Assembly (NCBI GenBank): GCA_016929905.1
Contig: JAFGHX010000278.1
Coordinates: forward strand, 1 to 40,025
Length of the DNA: 40,025 nt
DNA from: Kiritimatiellia bacterium
Lineage (GTDB): Bacteria > Verrucomicrobiota > Kiritimatiellia > JAFGHX01
Reading direction: 5' to 3'
The notes below the pieces were generated by a model. It was given only the letters and a program-made list of their open reading frames with translations, searched no databases and was not told where the DNA came from. Position numbers and translations under genes: made by a program. Below, in pieces: positions 17,322 to 26,161 of this stretch (position 1 is its first letter; each line of letters starts with the position of its first letter).

Positions 17322-17340
17322 GTCGCGTTGAAAGCGCGAC
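17322..17340. terminator. Weak hairpin after the giant surface-protein gene
   Basis: GTCGCG (17322-17327), loop TTGAAAG, CGCGAC (17335-17340), 29 bp after the stop codon. The stem is short and no U tract follows, so terminator function is uncertain. Confidence 0.3.
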
Positions 17341-17404
17341 CAGCCATCGTCCTTGACCCCCTGATACACCGCGCCATCCGATGTGGAGTTTCGGCTAATT
17401 TCTA

Positions 17405-17454
17405 TTGACAAAATTACATTTTGCGCCTAAAATTTCGTCGCAAAATACAATTTT
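17405..17454 (+). promoter_or_regulatory. Strong promoter overlapping a 16 bp inverted-repeat operator
   Basis: TTGACA (17405-17410), a 17 bp spacer and TAAAAT (17428-17433) form a near-consensus sigma-70 promoter for the ATPase gene. It is overlapped by an inverted repeat, AAAATTACATTTTGCG (17410-17425) and CGCAAAATACAATTTT (17439-17454), complementary at 14 of 16 positions. A repressor dimer bound there would cover the -10. The segment is far more AT-rich than its neighbours. Confidence 0.8.
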
Positions 17455-17493
17455 GGATCATGAAAATAGCCTCAGAACTGCAAGGAGGCGCCG

Positions 17494-18819
17494 GTGTTCG
17501 AGGAAGAAATCAGGCGGAAAATCGGTGATTTCCGGGAACTGGGATGGCCAGCATACGTGCCGCGCCACGGCAGGGTGCTCATGGCGGACAGGATGGTCAG
17601 TACCGTTGTGGGCGCGCGACGTGCCGGCAAGAGCTTCCGAGCGCTCCAAATGGCTCACGAGATGGTCGAACGCGGAGAACTGGCCTCCCTCGAGCAGGTG
17701 TGCCCTGTCGACTTCGACAATCCAATCCTATCCGGGATGCAAGCGCGGGACCTGGGGCTGATTCAAAGCACCCTGCTGAAGATGTCCGCGGGGTTGGGGC
17801 TCAAGACACCGCTGGTGTTCATCCTGGACGAGATCCACAAGGTAGCGGGGTGGGAGCAATATGTAATTGACCTCTCACGCAACCCGCACTGGAAAGTGAT
17901 TGTAACGGGATCGTCCTCCAAGTTGCTGAGAGGTGACCTTGCGACGGAACTGCGCGGCAAGGCGCTCAGTTCAACTGTCTATCCCTTGTCCTTTTCCGAA
18001 TTCCTGGCGTTCAAGGGCTGCGGCCCCCGCGCAAACTCCACCCAGGAGAGAGCCGACATTCAGCGGCATTTCGAGGAGTATCTCAGCTGGGGAGGCTATC
18101 CGGCGCTCGTCCCCCTCGACAATCTGACGAAGGAAGGACTGCTCCGTGAGTATTTCGACACGATGATCCTGAAGGACATCATTCAGAGGTCCAACGTCAG
18201 TAAACCGCGCGACTGCGTCGAGCTCTACCGTCACGTTCTCTCAGGCATCGGCAAGCCGCACACGTTAAAGAGCGCCTACGAACACCTCAGACTGTGCGGT
18301 TGTGCGACGAGCCGCGATGCGGTTCGGGACTACCTGGGGTGGGCTGAGGACGCCTGGCTGCTCTTCATTGTACCCATCCACTCCGATTCGCACAAGGAAC
18401 AGGAACGCAACTACAAGAAGCTCTACTGTATCGATTGGGGGCTCGCCGTCCGTAACAGCCGTGTCTGGGACGGGTCCTATTCGAGAGCCTTCGAGAACAT
18501 GATCTTCCTTCACTTGCGGCGCACGTTTGCCCGCGTGGGCTACTATCGGACACGCGCGAAGCGACAGGAAGTCGACTTCTTGGCCACAGGTCATCAGGGC
18601 CAGCCGGTTCTGGCGATTCAAGTCTGCATGGATATCAGCGCCCGCGACACGCTGCAACGGGAACTGGACCCGCTGGTATCCACAGCCCGCTATTTCGGAA
18701 TAAGAGAGAACATGATCCTCACGCTGAATCAGGAGGATCGCTTCGAGCAGGGAGGCGTGACGGTCCACGCCCGCCCCGCATGGCGCTGGCTGCTGGAACA
18801 GGGTGAAGCGGAACCGTGA
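17494..18819 (+). CDS. AAA-family ATPase with DUF4143-type C-terminal domain
   Basis: This 441-residue protein starts at a GTG at 17494 with a strong AAGGAGG site 6 bases upstream. Walker A is GARRAGKS (residues 40-47), Walker B is LVFILDEIHK (Asp112-Glu113), and sensor-like VTGSSSKLL follows. Next come YPLSFSEFLAF, WGGYPAL and LREYFDTMILKDIIQR, the standard core of these orphan ATPases. The C-terminal region has FENMIFLHLRR, YYRTRAKRQEVDFLA and AIQVC, resembling the nuclease-like fold of DUF4143, with the E-V-D-F core. The family is common, patchily distributed and of unknown function, possibly defence or mobile. It has its own AT-rich promoter, suggesting acquisition by transfer. Confidence 0.88.
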   Translation: MFEEEIRRKIGDFRELGWPAYVPRHGRVLMADRMVSTVVGARRAGKSFRALQMAHEMVERGELASLEQVCPVDFDNPILSGMQARDLGLIQSTLLKMSAGLGLKTPLVFILDEIHKVAGWEQYVIDLSRNPHWKVIVTGSSSKLLRGDLATELRGKALSSTVYPLSFSEFLAFKGCGPRANSTQERADIQRHFEEYLSWGGYPALVPLDNLTKEGLLREYFDTMILKDIIQRSNVSKPRDCVELYRHVLSGIGKPHTLKSAYEHLRLCGCATSRDAVRDYLGWAEDAWLLFIVPIHSDSHKEQERNYKKLYCIDWGLAVRNSRVWDGSYSRAFENMIFLHLRRTFARVGYYRTRAKRQEVDFLATGHQGQPVLAIQVCMDISARDTLQRELDPLVSTARYFGIRENMILTLNQEDRFEQGGVTVHARPAWRWLLEQGEAEP

Positions 18820-18894
18820 CCCGAGACGTGAGCCGTGGGTACGCACGCCGTCACCCGGCCCCCTGTCTTCGGCTCACGCGTTGCGCGCCTCCCC

Positions 18895-19006
18895 CTGTCC
18901 CCCTGTCCCCCTGTCCCCCTGTCCCCCTGTCCCACGGTCCCCCTGTCCCACGGTCCCCCTGTCCCACAGTCCCACAGTCCCACAGTCCCACGGTCTCACA
19001 GTCCCA
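18895..19006 (+). repeat. Fourteen-copy 8 bp array (CNGTCCCM)
   Basis: There are fourteen 8 bp units in a row: four CTGTCCCC, then alternating CTGTCCCA and CGGTCCCC, then CAGTCCCA copies with one CGGTCTCA. Copy types are grouped, as expected from local slippage. The array sits in the 223 bp gap between the converging ATPase and CPBP genes. A second array of the same family lies at 38303-38340. Confidence 0.9.
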
Positions 19007-19042
19007 CCCTTCCGCCCTCCCGCCCTTGCCGCCGCCCGGCGT

Positions 19043-19762
19043 TCATCGCTGGAGCATCCCCAACATCTCGCTGCCCGGGTCTTCGCCCAGCACCAGGTAG
19101 TAAGCCAGCGCGCCCAGGATACCGTGCGCGAGACCGACCGCCCACAGGTTCCGGTGCCGCTCGTACAGCCACGTGAACCCGAGCCCGGCGAGGAACGTGA
19201 GCGCCATGAGCGGGTAATTCGGGAAATGCGAGGCGCTGAACAGGGCCGAGGCCGCCAGCACACGAAACGGCAGGCGCGGCACCACGCCGCGCAGGTTGCG
19301 CGTGATCAGCACCTGCAGCGCGAACTGCTGGGCCAGTCCCCAGAGCGGATAGAGCGCGAACACCAGCCAGAACGTCACGGGCAGCGGGAGCCGATGCCGC
19401 AGCGCACCGTAGACGAGCACCGGCACGGCCGCTACCAGGGCGAAGGCGGCCGTGGGGGCGAGTGCCGCGCCGAGACTGTCGCGCCGGAACCCCCAGTCGA
19501 CCAGCACGCCGCGCGTGCGCGCCACACGCCAGACGAGATAGACCGCCCACAACAGCACCGCCGCCAGATTGTAGACCTGCTGCGGACGGGCCAGCACGCC
19601 GCGGCCGACCCCGAACAGCCCGCTCACCAGCTCCAGCGTGACGTGGCCGACCCCCGTGAGGAACACGGCAATCAGCTCAGCCGTGGAGGACGGGGCGGCG
19701 GCCGAGTGTGGGGGCGAGAATCGCCGGCGATCGCGCGGCTCAACTTCCATCGGAAGGGTCAT
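19043..19762 (-). CDS. CPBP-family intramembrane protein (CAAX protease-like) with Gln-Gln in place of Glu-Glu
   Basis: This 239-residue polytopic membrane protein has about six hydrophobic segments (ELIAVFLTGVGHVTLELV, NLAAVLLWAVYLVW, LAPTAAFALVAAVPVLVYGA, FWLVFALYPLWG, FPNYPLMALTFLAGLGFTWL, LAHGILGALAYYLVL). It resembles the CPBP (Abi/CAAX Rce1-like) family. FSASHFPN gives the FxxxH motif and LAHGILG the third-motif His. Motif one, normally EExxxR, reads AQQFALQVLITRNL here, so the usual catalytic and metal-binding glutamates are glutamines. It may be a QQ subfamily or a non-catalytic member. The ATG at 19762 has AAGGAG upstream. It lies 88 bp after the repeat lipoprotein on the same strand. 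Confidence 0.75.
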   Translation of the reverse strand: MTLPMEVEPRDRRRFSPPHSAAAPSSTAELIAVFLTGVGHVTLELVSGLFGVGRGVLARPQQVYNLAAVLLWAVYLVWRVARTRGVLVDWGFRRDSLGAALAPTAAFALVAAVPVLVYGALRHRLPLPVTFWLVFALYPLWGLAQQFALQVLITRNLRGVVPRLPFRVLAASALFSASHFPNYPLMALTFLAGLGFTWLYERHRNLWAVGLAHGILGALAYYLVLGEDPGSEMLGMLQR

Positions 19763-19811
19763 TGTTCATGAGCTCCTTCGGCGCGTGGCTTCGTTGGGCG
19801 GGCAGCGTGGT

Positions 19812-19851
19812 CCGGGCCTTCGGCCCGGGGGAAGCGGCGAGACGCCGCTTC
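19812..19851 (-). terminator. Two adjacent perfect hairpins at the end of the lipoprotein gene
   Basis: CCGGGCC-TTC-GGCCCGG (19812-19828) and GAAGCGGCG-AGA-CGCCGCTTC (19831-19851) are back to back, and the second touches the stop codon (19851-19853) of the minus-strand lipoprotein gene. They may terminate or attenuate transcription before the CPBP gene, or protect the mRNA 3' end. No U tract is present. Confidence 0.5.
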
Positions 19852-22430
19852 TACTTTCCCCGTTTCACCGGTATGAACAGCACATCCAGCTTCGTGCCGT
19901 CCTTCCCCCGTTCGTAGCGGAAGAACCGCCACAGGAACGAAACCTTCTTGAACCCGTCCTGCTTGCGGTCGTAGGTGATCGCCGGAAAGACATCCAGGCT
20001 CACATCGCCGTTGGACCGCTCGTAGTGCCAAACCCGCCACAGCACGCGCGCGCGCCGGTAGTCGTCCGGCCCCTCCCCTTCCGCATCCGAAGGCCTGATC
20101 CGGCGCAGGTAGTCGTAGAGGAAGAACAGAACCGAGCCCTTCACGTCCTCGTATTTCCGTTCCCGATCCGCTCTTCGCGAGTAGCGCCAGAGCGGGAAGC
20201 AGCCGTGCTTCCTGACGGCTTCCCGGGTCACGGTAACGTGTTGATCCTCTTTCTCGCCGCTCACACGGCGCGTCACGACCTGCTGGTTCTTGTACCAGCA
20301 GACGGGCAGGCAGAAGAAGTCCTTGCCGTACACGGTCTGGTACGCCTCGGCGTCCGGGGCGGCCGGCGCTCCCGCGTTACGGTACCGGTAGAACGGGAAC
20401 AGATGGGAGCCGCTCGTGCCCTCGCGTTTCCAGTACTCGCCCCACAGGAACAGGGTCCGTTGGTCGTCGGAGTCCTCGAATCGCGTGTGGGAGTACAGCG
20501 GGAACAGCCAACTCCCGGACCACTTGCCCCGGCGTATCCCGAACAGCGGCGTACACGGGTACACGAACCCCTTCTCGGGATCGGTGTTCCAACCGAAAAG
20601 CGGCGTGTAGAGGTACGCGTTCTGTTTGTGCATGTAGAAGGGAAGGATGTGGCTGCGGCTGTCTGCGGGGCGGCCCCATTGCCGGTGCGCCAGGCCGAGC
20701 AGCGCCCACAGCGACTTCTCCGTGCCGTCGGTCGAATACAGCGACAGCAGCGGCGGGCAAAGCCAGCGCTTCGTGCCGGTATCGTCCCAGGTGGCCATAA
20801 CCGGCGACAGGAAGGTCCCCGACTCCGCATTCCTGTAGAACAGCGGGATAAGGTGCTGGCGGCCGGGCTTCTCGCCCCACGCCACGCGGCCGAGCCCGCC
20901 GAGCAGCCACAAGTCGTTGTTGGCCTCGTCCGCCCGCAGCCAGCTCAACACCAGCGGCACGAGCGTTGTGGTCTTGCCCGCCTCACCTTGCCACCGGGCG
21001 GCAACCAGGGAGAGGAACGTCCGCGTCTCGCCGTTCCAGTAGTAGAGCGGAAGGACATGGTGCGAGGCGGACTCAGCCGTCCACTCCGCATGGACGAGCG
21101 GCGCGACGATCCAGAATTCGCCGCCGTCCGCATCCTTCCGTCCGCCCGAGAGCAGCGGGTAGATCAGCCAGCGCCTGCCGTCGGCGTCCCACCTCATCCC
21201 GCCCAGCAGCGTAGCCAGCGTGTTCCCCTTCCCGGAGCGGCTGCGGTACCACAACGGAATCACGGCATGCCATGCCCGCTGCCCGCCGTCCGACTCGCCG
21301 GCGGCGTAGAGCGGCGTGATGAGTTTGCGGCTCTCGCCCTTCTGCGCACGATAGAAGAGCAGAGGGACGAACTGCCACGCGCCGCCGTCCGCCGTCTTTC
21401 CGCACGACCACGGTACGGAGAGAAAGAGGGAGCCGTCCGGCCTCTCGGACTTGTAGTAGAAGGGGAAGACGTGGTGCGCCACGCCTTCGTCGTCCCGTTT
21501 CCGGTGCGCCAGCCCCGCAAGAAGCCAGGTGTCGCATTCGTCGGCGTTGCGGCTGCCCCACGAGAGAACGGGCAGCGCGAACCAGCCCGTGTGGTCGCCC
21601 TCGCGGCGAAAGCCGCCGAGCAGTGTGGCCAGCAGCCGGCCGTCCTGCTCGCGCTTCGCGAAGAAGAGGGGAAAGGCCATCTTCCACCCCGTGCCGTCCG
21701 CATTCCGGCGCTGGGACCACGGCAGCGACAGGAACAGCGCGCTCTGCTCATCGGTCGCGCGTACGTAGACGGGCAAAAGCGCATGGGCTTTCTGCTTGCC
21801 GCCGTCCGCGGACCATTGATGGAACAGCGGCCAGGCGCCGAATCGATACAGGTCGTTCGTCCCGCGATAGCTGCCGGCCAGCGGCCATACATGCCAACCC
21901 TTTTCGCCCTCGCGATCCTTCACGTGCACGAACGGCCAGGGGAAATAGGCGCTGTAGCCGCGTTCGTCCCTGGCGTACGACCACAGCGGGATCAGCCCGT
22001 CGTAGCCGCGCTCCCCGCCGAACGGGTGCCCGAAATGCCAGTAGAGCGGGAAGACGACCCGATAGTCCTTCCCCCAGAAGACGGGAAAGACGCGGTTGTT
22101 TCCCGATTGCCTGTCGAACTGCCCGAGCGGCCAGAGCACATTGTAGACGTGCTGTTCCTCATGCAGGCCGTAGACGGAGAAGAGAGGCCGCAGGGCGAAG
22201 TGGTCTTCCGTCTTCTCGATGAACGGCCACAGCACGGACAGGGCCGGCTCCCGGTAGTAGAGAAGCGGCCATACGTTCACGCGGTCCTCCACGGGCCCGC
22301 GCCGCACGTGGTATTCACCGGTGTAGAACGGCGTGCCCTTCATCGCCGTGCTGGCACAGCCGCACAGCGCCGCCGCAATCGCGCAGAGCAGCAACAGGCC
22401 GGCCGCCCGGATTCGAATGGCGTTGTTCAT
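19851..22430 (-). CDS. Large lipoprotein built of about 25 aromatic-Pro-Leu repeats
   Basis: This 859-residue protein is of no family I can name. The N terminus is a lipoprotein signal (RAAGLLLLCAIAAALCGC), with lipidation expected on the Cys of LCGC near residue 25. The rest is a degenerate repeat of about 25-35 residues centred on a xPLxY/W motif: WPLLYYRE, FPLYWHFGHP, IPLWSYARDE, WPLFHQWS, FPLFFAKRE, FPFYYKSE, VPLLFYRA, IPLWYRSR, LPLYYWNG, IPLFYRNA, TPLFGWN, FPLYSHTR, FPLWRYSR. DG and DADG turns lie between strands, suggesting a long beta structure. It is probably periplasmic or outer-membrane associated. Its ATG overlaps the stop of the Aas-like gene (ATGA, 22427-22430), so the two are translationally coupled and may cooperate in envelope lipid handling. 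Confidence 0.8.
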   Translation of the reverse strand: MNNAIRIRAAGLLLLCAIAAALCGCASTAMKGTPFYTGEYHVRRGPVEDRVNVWPLLYYREPALSVLWPFIEKTEDHFALRPLFSVYGLHEEQHVYNVLWPLGQFDRQSGNNRVFPVFWGKDYRVVFPLYWHFGHPFGGERGYDGLIPLWSYARDERGYSAYFPWPFVHVKDREGEKGWHVWPLAGSYRGTNDLYRFGAWPLFHQWSADGGKQKAHALLPVYVRATDEQSALFLSLPWSQRRNADGTGWKMAFPLFFAKREQDGRLLATLLGGFRREGDHTGWFALPVLSWGSRNADECDTWLLAGLAHRKRDDEGVAHHVFPFYYKSERPDGSLFLSVPWSCGKTADGGAWQFVPLLFYRAQKGESRKLITPLYAAGESDGGQRAWHAVIPLWYRSRSGKGNTLATLLGGMRWDADGRRWLIYPLLSGGRKDADGGEFWIVAPLVHAEWTAESASHHVLPLYYWNGETRTFLSLVAARWQGEAGKTTTLVPLVLSWLRADEANNDLWLLGGLGRVAWGEKPGRQHLIPLFYRNAESGTFLSPVMATWDDTGTKRWLCPPLLSLYSTDGTEKSLWALLGLAHRQWGRPADSRSHILPFYMHKQNAYLYTPLFGWNTDPEKGFVYPCTPLFGIRRGKWSGSWLFPLYSHTRFEDSDDQRTLFLWGEYWKREGTSGSHLFPFYRYRNAGAPAAPDAEAYQTVYGKDFFCLPVCWYKNQQVVTRRVSGEKEDQHVTVTREAVRKHGCFPLWRYSRRADRERKYEDVKGSVLFFLYDYLRRIRPSDAEGEGPDDYRRARVLWRVWHYERSNGDVSLDVFPAITYDRKQDGFKKVSFLWRFFRYERGKDGTKLDVLFIPVKRGK

Positions 22431-25400
22431 GCTTGATCCGTGCTCCGATCAGACTCCTCCGAACCGCTTGCCCCCCTTGAGCCGCTTGAACCCTTTATAC
22501 CCTCCCCATGCGTCATCATCTCCCGGACCGCGTGCAGCATTCGCTCGACGAAGCCGGGCCGATTCTCGACCGCCTCCCGCGCAAGGTGTTTGAGCCGCTT
22601 CAAATCGAGCTTGCCCGAGCCCAGCGTGGGCAGGGCCTGGATGGGAAAGTAGTTCTCCTTGCGCGGCTTCCACAGGTTCGGCAGGTCGGCCTCTTTCATG
22701 ATCGCCTGCAGCTTCTCCGGCGGACCCGCCTGTTCGGTATAGAAGACCACGAGCTGCTCGCCCTTCTTCTCATCGGCCGCGGAGGTGACGACCACCACGG
22801 GCCCCATGGCCTCGAGGCCGCCCAGCAGCTTCTCTTCCACCGCCATATGCGGCACCATCTCGCCGCCGATCTTGCTGAACCGGGAGAGGCGGTCCAGCAG
22901 GAACACAAAGCCGTCCTCGTCGATCCTGGCGATATCCCCGGTGTCGTACCAGCCCTCCCGCAACACTTCCGCCGTCTTCTCCGGTTTGCGCAGGTAGCCG
23001 AGCATGACGTTTGGCCCCTTCATCAGCAACAGGCCTTCCTCGTCGGGCGCCAGCATCGCTCCGGTCTCGGGATGCACGATCTTCGCCGCCATGCCGGGGA
23101 TCGGATGGCCGATCGAGCCGTCCTTCATCCCCACCTGCCGCACGCCGCCGATCTCGACGTCGTCGACGTTCAGAGCGGCGACGGGCGACAATTCCGTCGT
23201 GCCGTAGCCCTCCTGCGGCCGGAGCCCGAACTTTTCCTCGAACGCGTCGGCCACGCGCTTTTTCAGTTTTTCGGCGCCCACGATCACGCCGCGCAGCGAG
23301 GCGAAGTCCTCGCGCTTCGCGCGCCGGATGTAGGGCAGCAGGAACGTCGGCGTCGCCACCAGCACGGTAAGCCTGTGTTCGCGCACGATCTCGGCGATCT
23401 TCGCGGCGTCAAGCGGATTGGGGTGGAAAAACACGGCGAACCCGGTCACGAGCGGGCACCACAGCGTGCAAGTGAATCCGAACGAATGGAAGAACGGCAG
23501 GAACGCGCAGAGCCGGTCCGCTCTCGTGAAGTGGTAGACCGCACGGAACGACTCGATGTTCGACAGGATGTTGTGGTGCGTCAGCAGCACCCCTTTCGGC
23601 TCACCCGTGCTGCCGGACGAGAAGATGATCGTGGCCACATCGTCCGGGCCGACATGCCTGCCCCGCCCGAACGTGAACCCCGGCGCAAACGCCGCCTTGA
23701 GCAGCGCGCGGAGCTTGGCGCCCGCCCCGATGCGCGGGGCGATGTCCTCCAGGTAGACGACCCCCTGCGGCAGCGAGAAGCTCTCCAGCTTGCTCACGAA
23801 CGCGCGCGCCGAGACGATCGTCTCGATCCCGCACTGGCCGATGGCCGACTCGATGGCCTGCGCCGAGGCGGTGAAGTTCAGGTTCACCGGCACTTTGCCC
23901 GACAGCGTCAGCGCCATGTTCGTCAACGCGCCGCCCGCCGAGGCCGGCAGCAGGACGCCTACCCGCTCCTGGCCGGGCGTCATCTTCGCCAGCTCGCCGG
24001 CCAGCGCCAGGGCCCCCGTGAGTGCCTGTCCGTAGTTCAGCCGCTTGCCCGTCGTGTCCGACAGGCACCACCGGAACCAGTTCGCGCGGGCCGTCTTCAC
24101 AAACGCGCGCGACAGCGAACGCTTCCGCGATTTCTTCAGCGCCCACGATTCCGCACCCTGTTCCAGAACCGCCTGCCGCACCTGCGCCGAGCTCGCCGTC
24201 GCCGGCAAAGCCGGCCCGAAGGACACGGAGACCGGGTACGGAATGGCCCGCGGCCACCGGGTCGCGGGCTTGCCGCCGCAGTAGCTGAAGATGCTGCCCC
24301 ACGCCCCGCCGATGTAGACGGGAACGATCGGATGGGTCGTCCCCTTCACAATCCGCTCCAGGCCCGGCCGGAACCCGCGCATGTTCCCGTTGCGCGTCAC
24401 GGCGCCTTCGGCGAAGATGCAGACCAGATACCCGTCGTCGAGCGCCGCGCGCGCCTGCTTCAGCGACGCCACCACCTGGCGCGGGCCGTCCGCGGGCGAG
24501 ATCGGGATCACGCCCATCAGCCGGAACAGCGGCTGCAGCAGCTTCACGTTGTAGAACTCGCGCCCCATCACGAACCGGATCCGCCGCTGTGTCGTCGCCG
24601 CCAGGAAGAAAGCGTCCGCCCACGTCACGTGGTTCGAAACCAGCAGCGCCGGCCCATCGACCGGGAGATTCTCCAGCCCCACCGTCCGGATCCGATAGAA
24701 CGGCCTCGCGATCAGCAGGATGACGAATCGAACCAGGAAGTCGGGCAGGACCCACACGCTCATCACCAGCAGCACCGCCGTCAGCAGACCCACCACCAGA
24801 AAACACGCCTGCGCGTCCAGCCCGAAAACTTCCGCCAGCAGCCACAGCGTGCCGGCCGACAAGGCGACGCCGAGGAAACTGAAGAAATTCGTCGCCGCCA
24901 GGATCTCGCCCCGCCGCGCCTCCGGGCTGCGTTGCTGGATGAAGGCGTTGAGCGGCACGACGAACAGGCCCGAACTCACGCCGAGCAGGCCGATCAGCAC
25001 CAGCACGGGAACCAGGCGCGCCTCGATGACGCTCAAGGCCAATGCCGCCACCGTCAGGCCCAACGCGCCGATCGGGACGATCCCGAACTCGATGTTCCGG
25101 CCGGAGAACCTGCCGGCAATCAGGGCCCCGATTCCGATGCCGAGTGCGGCGACCGGGAAGAGGTAGGCGGCCTCTTTCGTCGTCAGGCCCAGGAACTCGG
25201 GCCCGTAGTCCAAGGTGTTCTGGTTGATGAAGGCGGCGAGGTACAGAAAATAGGACGAGGCGAAGATGCTGAGCACGAGGTAGCCGTCGTGCCGCAAGCT
25301 GCGCAGCGTCTTCACGATGTCCACAACGAACAACGGCGAGAAACGCTTGCCGGCACCGACGGCCGGCGTCCGCTCGACGTACAGACTTGCGACGACCCCG

Positions 25401-25957
25401 ATCAACGCAATCGCGATACAGAAGCCGCATGGCCCCAGGAAGTTGCCGGCGAAGACGTAGTCCAGAGAAAAGGACGGGAGAAATGTCCCGATGATGATCG
25501 CGAGGTAGGTGAGGCCGACCAGCAGGCCGTTGGCCTTCGAGAGCCTGTGCGGACCGACCAGCTCCGGAATGATACCATACTTGGCCGGGCCGAAGATCGC
25601 GCTCTGGGTCGACATGAGGAAGACCCCGGCATACAGGCCGAGCCGGGATCGGAAGTAGACGGCCGCGCAACCGCCGATCATGACGGCCGCCTCCAGCACC
25701 TTCAACGCGACGATGACCCGCTGCTTGCTGAACCGATCCGCCAGCACGCCGCCCGCATGCGAAAACAACAGGAACGGCACCACGAACACGGCAAACACGG
25801 TCGCGACGATCGTGGTCCGCTCCGGCTCCCCCATCAGGTTCACCAGCACGAGGATGACGAGCAGCTTGAACACGTTGTCGTTCAACGCGCCCAGGAACTG
25901 CGTCACGTTCAACCACGTGAACGAACGCGGCAGCTTCATGCTGTTGTTCGTGTTCAT
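22427..25957 (-). CDS. aas: LplT-PlsC-acyl ligase fusion (Aas-like lysophospholipid recycling enzyme)
   Basis: This 1176-residue three-domain inner-membrane protein starts at ATG 25957 with AGAGGG upstream. Residues 1 to about 405 form a major-facilitator transporter like LplT (FTWLNVTQFLGALNDNVFK, LADRFSKQRV), which flips lysophospholipids inward. Around residues 420-620 is a PlsC acyltransferase with the H-x4-D motif in SNHVTWAD (near 439) and FAEGAVTRNGNM. From about 660 is an AMP-dependent acyl-ACP/CoA ligase with IIFSSGSTGEPKG (near 772), GYGTTELSP and YDTGDIARIDEDGFVFLLDR. The fusion is known in many bacteria and re-acylates lyso-phosphatidylethanolamine. The next gene, a lipoprotein, overlaps by 4 bp. 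Confidence 0.93.
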   Translation of the reverse strand: MNTNNSMKLPRSFTWLNVTQFLGALNDNVFKLLVILVLVNLMGEPERTTIVATVFAVFVVPFLLFSHAGGVLADRFSKQRVIVALKVLEAAVMIGGCAAVYFRSRLGLYAGVFLMSTQSAIFGPAKYGIIPELVGPHRLSKANGLLVGLTYLAIIIGTFLPSFSLDYVFAGNFLGPCGFCIAIALIGVVASLYVERTPAVGAGKRFSPLFVVDIVKTLRSLRHDGYLVLSIFASSYFLYLAAFINQNTLDYGPEFLGLTTKEAAYLFPVAALGIGIGALIAGRFSGRNIEFGIVPIGALGLTVAALALSVIEARLVPVLVLIGLLGVSSGLFVVPLNAFIQQRSPEARRGEILAATNFFSFLGVALSAGTLWLLAEVFGLDAQACFLVVGLLTAVLLVMSVWVLPDFLVRFVILLIARPFYRIRTVGLENLPVDGPALLVSNHVTWADAFFLAATTQRRIRFVMGREFYNVKLLQPLFRLMGVIPISPADGPRQVVASLKQARAALDDGYLVCIFAEGAVTRNGNMRGFRPGLERIVKGTTHPIVPVYIGGAWGSIFSYCGGKPATRWPRAIPYPVSVSFGPALPATASSAQVRQAVLEQGAESWALKKSRKRSLSRAFVKTARANWFRWCLSDTTGKRLNYGQALTGALALAGELAKMTPGQERVGVLLPASAGGALTNMALTLSGKVPVNLNFTASAQAIESAIGQCGIETIVSARAFVSKLESFSLPQGVVYLEDIAPRIGAGAKLRALLKAAFAPGFTFGRGRHVGPDDVATIIFSSGSTGEPKGVLLTHHNILSNIESFRAVYHFTRADRLCAFLPFFHSFGFTCTLWCPLVTGFAVFFHPNPLDAAKIAEIVREHRLTVLVATPTFLLPYIRRAKREDFASLRGVIVGAEKLKKRVADAFEEKFGLRPQEGYGTTELSPVAALNVDDVEIGGVRQVGMKDGSIGHPIPGMAAKIVHPETGAMLAPDEEGLLLMKGPNVMLGYLRKPEKTAEVLREGWYDTGDIARIDEDGFVFLLDRLSRFSKIGGEMVPHMAVEEKLLGGLEAMGPVVVVTSAADEKKGEQLVVFYTEQAGPPEKLQAIMKEADLPNLWKPRKENYFPIQALPTLGSGKLDLKRLKHLAREAVENRPGFVERMLHAVREMMTHGEGIKGSSGSRGASGSEESDRSTDQA

Positions 25958-26161
25958 GACGGCCCTCTGTGCGGGACGCCGCCCTCGAACGGCACGTGCA
26001 TGGGCCGAGCTTCCCATCGGACGCACCGGCCACAACGCCCCTTACGGGGCTCACTACAAACGAAGCACAGTCCCGAAACCAGTCCGCGAACCAACGCGGG
26101 AATCCGCACCAGAATACAAAGTGTGCCGTCAATTGGCCGCGAACACAAGCCGGCGATTTTG

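Noticed and set aside
18895..19006. CRISPR-like array
   Set aside because: Units are 8 bp and contiguous, with no unique spacers and no cas genes nearby. The other tandem arrays fail for the same reason.
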